Of a stretch of DNA of 64,000 nt, positions 63,642 through 64,000 are shown piece after piece (within the stretch, counting starts at the first letter, position 1; each line of letters begins with the position of its first letter). The notes below the pieces were generated by a model. That model saw nothing but the letters and a program-made list of their open reading frames with translations, was not told the origin of the DNA and made no database searches. Made by a program: the position numbers and the translations under genes. This stretch comes from Qipengyuania gelatinilytica. Lineage in GTDB: Bacteria; Pseudomonadota; Alphaproteobacteria; Sphingomonadales; Sphingomonadaceae. The stretch lies in contig NZ_CP081294.1 in the NCBI RefSeq assembly GCF_019711315.1, positions 558,001 through 622,000 of the forward strand, in the 5' to 3' direction.

Positions 63642-64000
63642 ATGACCGACAAGGTTAGATCCGCGAACGACGATTGGAATGCCGACGCCGGCGTGACTCC
63701 TCCGATCCGCAAGGTCGTCGGCCTGGGACGTGCGCACCGCCAGATGCGTCCCTATCGCCGCACCTCCATCCGCTGGCTGCTGAGGACAGTGCTGCTGGCG
63801 TTGCTCGACATGATGGCATTCGTCGTCAGCCTGCTCGCGGTGGGAATGATGGTTCCGCTGTCGGGATATGGCCTCGACGTCACCTTCCCTCCCGCGCTGC
63901 TGGGATTTGCCGCGACCGCGACGGCGACCCTGCTGGTGTTCCGCATCTATCGCCAGAGCTGGCGCTTCTTCGGCTTCGCTCATGCTGCAGCCGTTATCGG
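63642..64000 (+). CDS. CapD/WbpM-type nucleotide-sugar epimerase/dehydratase, N-terminal part
   Basis: The frame is open from ATG 63642 to the window end (119 residues). After a hydrophilic N-terminus come two to three membrane helices ('LLRTVLLALLDMMAFVVSLL', 'LGFAATATATLLVFRIY') and 'YRQSWRFFGFAHAAAVIG', the membrane-domain pattern of WbpM/CapD 4,6-dehydratases that start UDP-sugar synthesis for polysaccharides. The NAD-binding domain lies beyond the window. It is divergent from the PIG-L/formyltransferase/GT4 set and fits UDP-deoxy-amino-sugar synthesis. Confidence 0.85.
   Translation, partial: MTDKVRSANDDWNADAGVTPPIRKVVGLGRAHRQMRPYRRTSIRWLLRTVLLALLDMMAFVVSLLAVGMMVPLSGYGLDVTFPPALLGFAATATATLLVFRIYRQSWRFFGFAHAAAVI

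Overview
The window looks like chromosome of a high-GC alphaproteobacterium, most likely Sphingomonadales, family Erythrobacteraceae (Erythrobacter, Qipengyuania or Altererythrobacter type). The grounds are the gene order ahcY-divL-tsaE-amgK-murU-addB-addA-trxA, a PHA-free propionyl-CoA/methylmalonyl-CoA block, protein sequences typical of sphingomonads, and frequent GTG/TTG starts with 4-nt stop/start overlaps. It is mostly core genome: there is no transposase, prophage, integrated island or CRISPR array.

Layout. 1-4.1 kb: the 3' end of a TonB-dependent receptor, two convergent GNAT acetyltransferases, a membrane-anchored protein, a LysR regulator and thioredoxin. 4.1-16.6 kb: one minus-strand operon-like run of ahcY, a DivL-like tyrosine pseudo-kinase, tsaE, the MurNAc recycling pair amgK/murU, and the AddAB recombination nuclease. 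16.7-23.9 kb: small secreted and cytosolic proteins, a peroxiredoxin, an outer-membrane barrel, folE with a phospholipase D and a hemerythrin, a zincin metallopeptidase, tRNA-Arg(ACG), mutT and two Flp pilins. 23.9-32.6 kb: an M48 lipoprotein protease, accA, xerD and a secreted 615-aa protein, divergent from aroK-aroB and a cyclase-family hydrolase.

32.8-42.8 kb: a minus-strand block for propionyl-CoA to succinyl-CoA conversion (pccB, mce, scpA, pccA) with biotin synthase bioB built in, so the cofactor of PccA is made beside the enzyme. Several small membrane or secreted proteins are translationally coupled to these genes. 42.8-50.7 kb: a DUF2975/XRE pair, tlyA, a lipoprotein, an unusual leader with a perfect Shine-Dalgarno micro-ORF ahead of ilvE, a LysR/pirin/azoreductase unit and an MFS transporter.

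50.8-64 kb: a NAD synthetase carrying an in-frame N-terminal helix-turn-helix domain, topoisomerase IB, a YghU-type GST, argE, tRNA-Gln(TTG), acyl-CoA enzymes (thiolase-like, enoyl-CoA hydratase/isomerase, MaoC-like dehydratase), and the edge of a surface polysaccharide locus (WecG-type and GT4 glycosyltransferases, PIG-L deacetylase, formyltransferase, CapD/WbpM-like protein).

The observations I rate highest are the HTH-NadE fusion with dyad symmetry in its promoter, the micro-ORF whose Shine-Dalgarno matches the complete anti-Shine-Dalgarno and can pair with the downstream terminator, and the DivL-type Tyr-for-His kinase. All functional statements rest on reading motifs by eye; no database search was run.
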